Assembly: GCA_017383785.1 (NCBI GenBank)
Contig: JAFNVD010000084.1
Location: 1 to 6,031, forward strand
Direction of reading: 5' to 3'
DNA length: 6,031 nt
Source of the DNA: Peptococcaceae bacterium
GTDB taxonomy: Bacteria > Bacillota > Peptococcia > Peptococcales > Peptococcaceae
Of the stretch, positions 5,734 to 6,031 are shown piece after piece. The stretch's first letter is position 1, and each line of letters starts with the position of its first letter. The notes under the pieces are model-generated. The model ran no database searches, was not told the DNA's origin, and saw only the letters and a list, made by a program, of their open reading frames with translations. Position numbers and translations under genes: made by a program.

Positions 5734-5738
5734 GCACG

Positions 5739-6031
5739 ATGAAAGTACGTCCAAACCGTGTTGGGGAAGAAATCAGAAAAGAATTGGTTTCTTTGATTCG
5801 CAAAGGGATCAAAGATCCACGTGTTGATACTCTGGTAAGTATTACAGATGTAGAGGTAACCGGTGACTTAAGTTATGCAACTGTATATGTAAGTCGTTAT
5901 GGGTCTGAAAAACAGCGTCAAGATGCACTTGACGGTATGAAAGCTGCATCTAAATATTTGCGCGGAGAATTAAGCAAACGCTTAAAGTTACGTGTTGTGC
6001 CGGAATTAATCTTCAAACTGGATGATTCTCT
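5739..6031 (+). CDS. rbfA: 30S ribosome-binding factor RbfA (3' end outside window)
   Basis: RbfA binds the free 30S subunit near the 5' helix of 16S rRNA and is needed for late maturation and cold adaptation. The 97 visible residues begin MKVRPNRVGEEIRKELVSLIRKGIKDPRV. They continue with the KH-like core VSITDVEVTGDLSYATVYVSRYG, the helix KAASKYLRGELSKRLKLR, and the conserved end VPELIFKLDDS, where the window cuts off. RbfA proteins usually have about 115-125 residues, so only the last 20-odd are missing. The gene starts 18 nt after the infB stop, as in the same operon of Bacillus. The visible part is intact and ordinary. Confidence 0.96.
   Translation, partial: MKVRPNRVGEEIRKELVSLIRKGIKDPRVDTLVSITDVEVTGDLSYATVYVSRYGSEKQRQDALDGMKAASKYLRGELSKRLKLRVVPELIFKLDDS

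Overview
This window is a housekeeping translation and transcription locus from a member of the Bacillota (low-to-moderate GC). It holds the 3' end of a SigK-type sporulation sigma factor gene, then the conserved operon rimP - nusA - rnpM (ylxR) - ylxQ - infB - rbfA, which runs off the right edge. The order rimP-nusA-ylxR-ylxQ-infB-rbfA is the one known from Bacillus and its relatives. A NusA without C-terminal acidic repeats and the presence of ylxR and ylxQ also point to Bacillota. The SigK-like gene indicates a spore-forming lineage or a descendant of one. The very long Asn/Arg/Gly-rich linker in IF2 makes me lean towards the Negativicutes, but that is inference and cannot be settled from this sequence.

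Layout: 1-363 is the C-terminal part of the sigma factor. Positions 364-588 are non-coding and dense with signals. They hold a hairpin around the sigK stop, a promoter-like pair (TTGCGT/TATGAT), a near-ideal intrinsic terminator on a 28-bp perfect palindrome, a second promoter-like pair (TTTACA/TATAGA), and a strong Shine-Dalgarno sequence for rimP. From 589 to the end all genes lie on the plus strand with tight spacing: 18 nt, 2 nt, a 4-nt overlap, 58 nt and 18 nt. This fits one transcript with translational coupling in the middle. I see no gene on the minus strand, no tRNA or rRNA, no mobile element and no CRISPR array.

How the genes fit together: RimP and RbfA mature the 30S subunit. IF2 (infB) loads initiator tRNA and joins the subunits. 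NusA controls pausing, termination and antitermination of RNA polymerase. RnpM and YlxQ are small RNA-binding proteins; RnpM is reported to modulate RNase P. The operon therefore groups factors that act on nascent RNA, the small ribosomal subunit and the start of translation.

The main oddity is IF2. Its start-to-G-domain distance is about 484 residues, roughly twice that of Bacillus subtilis IF2. The excess is an Asn/Arg/Lys/Asp/Gly-rich, aromatic-dotted repeat region built from units such as GYNKD, FNRD and RGG. I do not find an unknown multi-gene system here. The points worth a second look are this linker, the promoter-terminator arrangement upstream of rimP, and small sequence departures in NusA.
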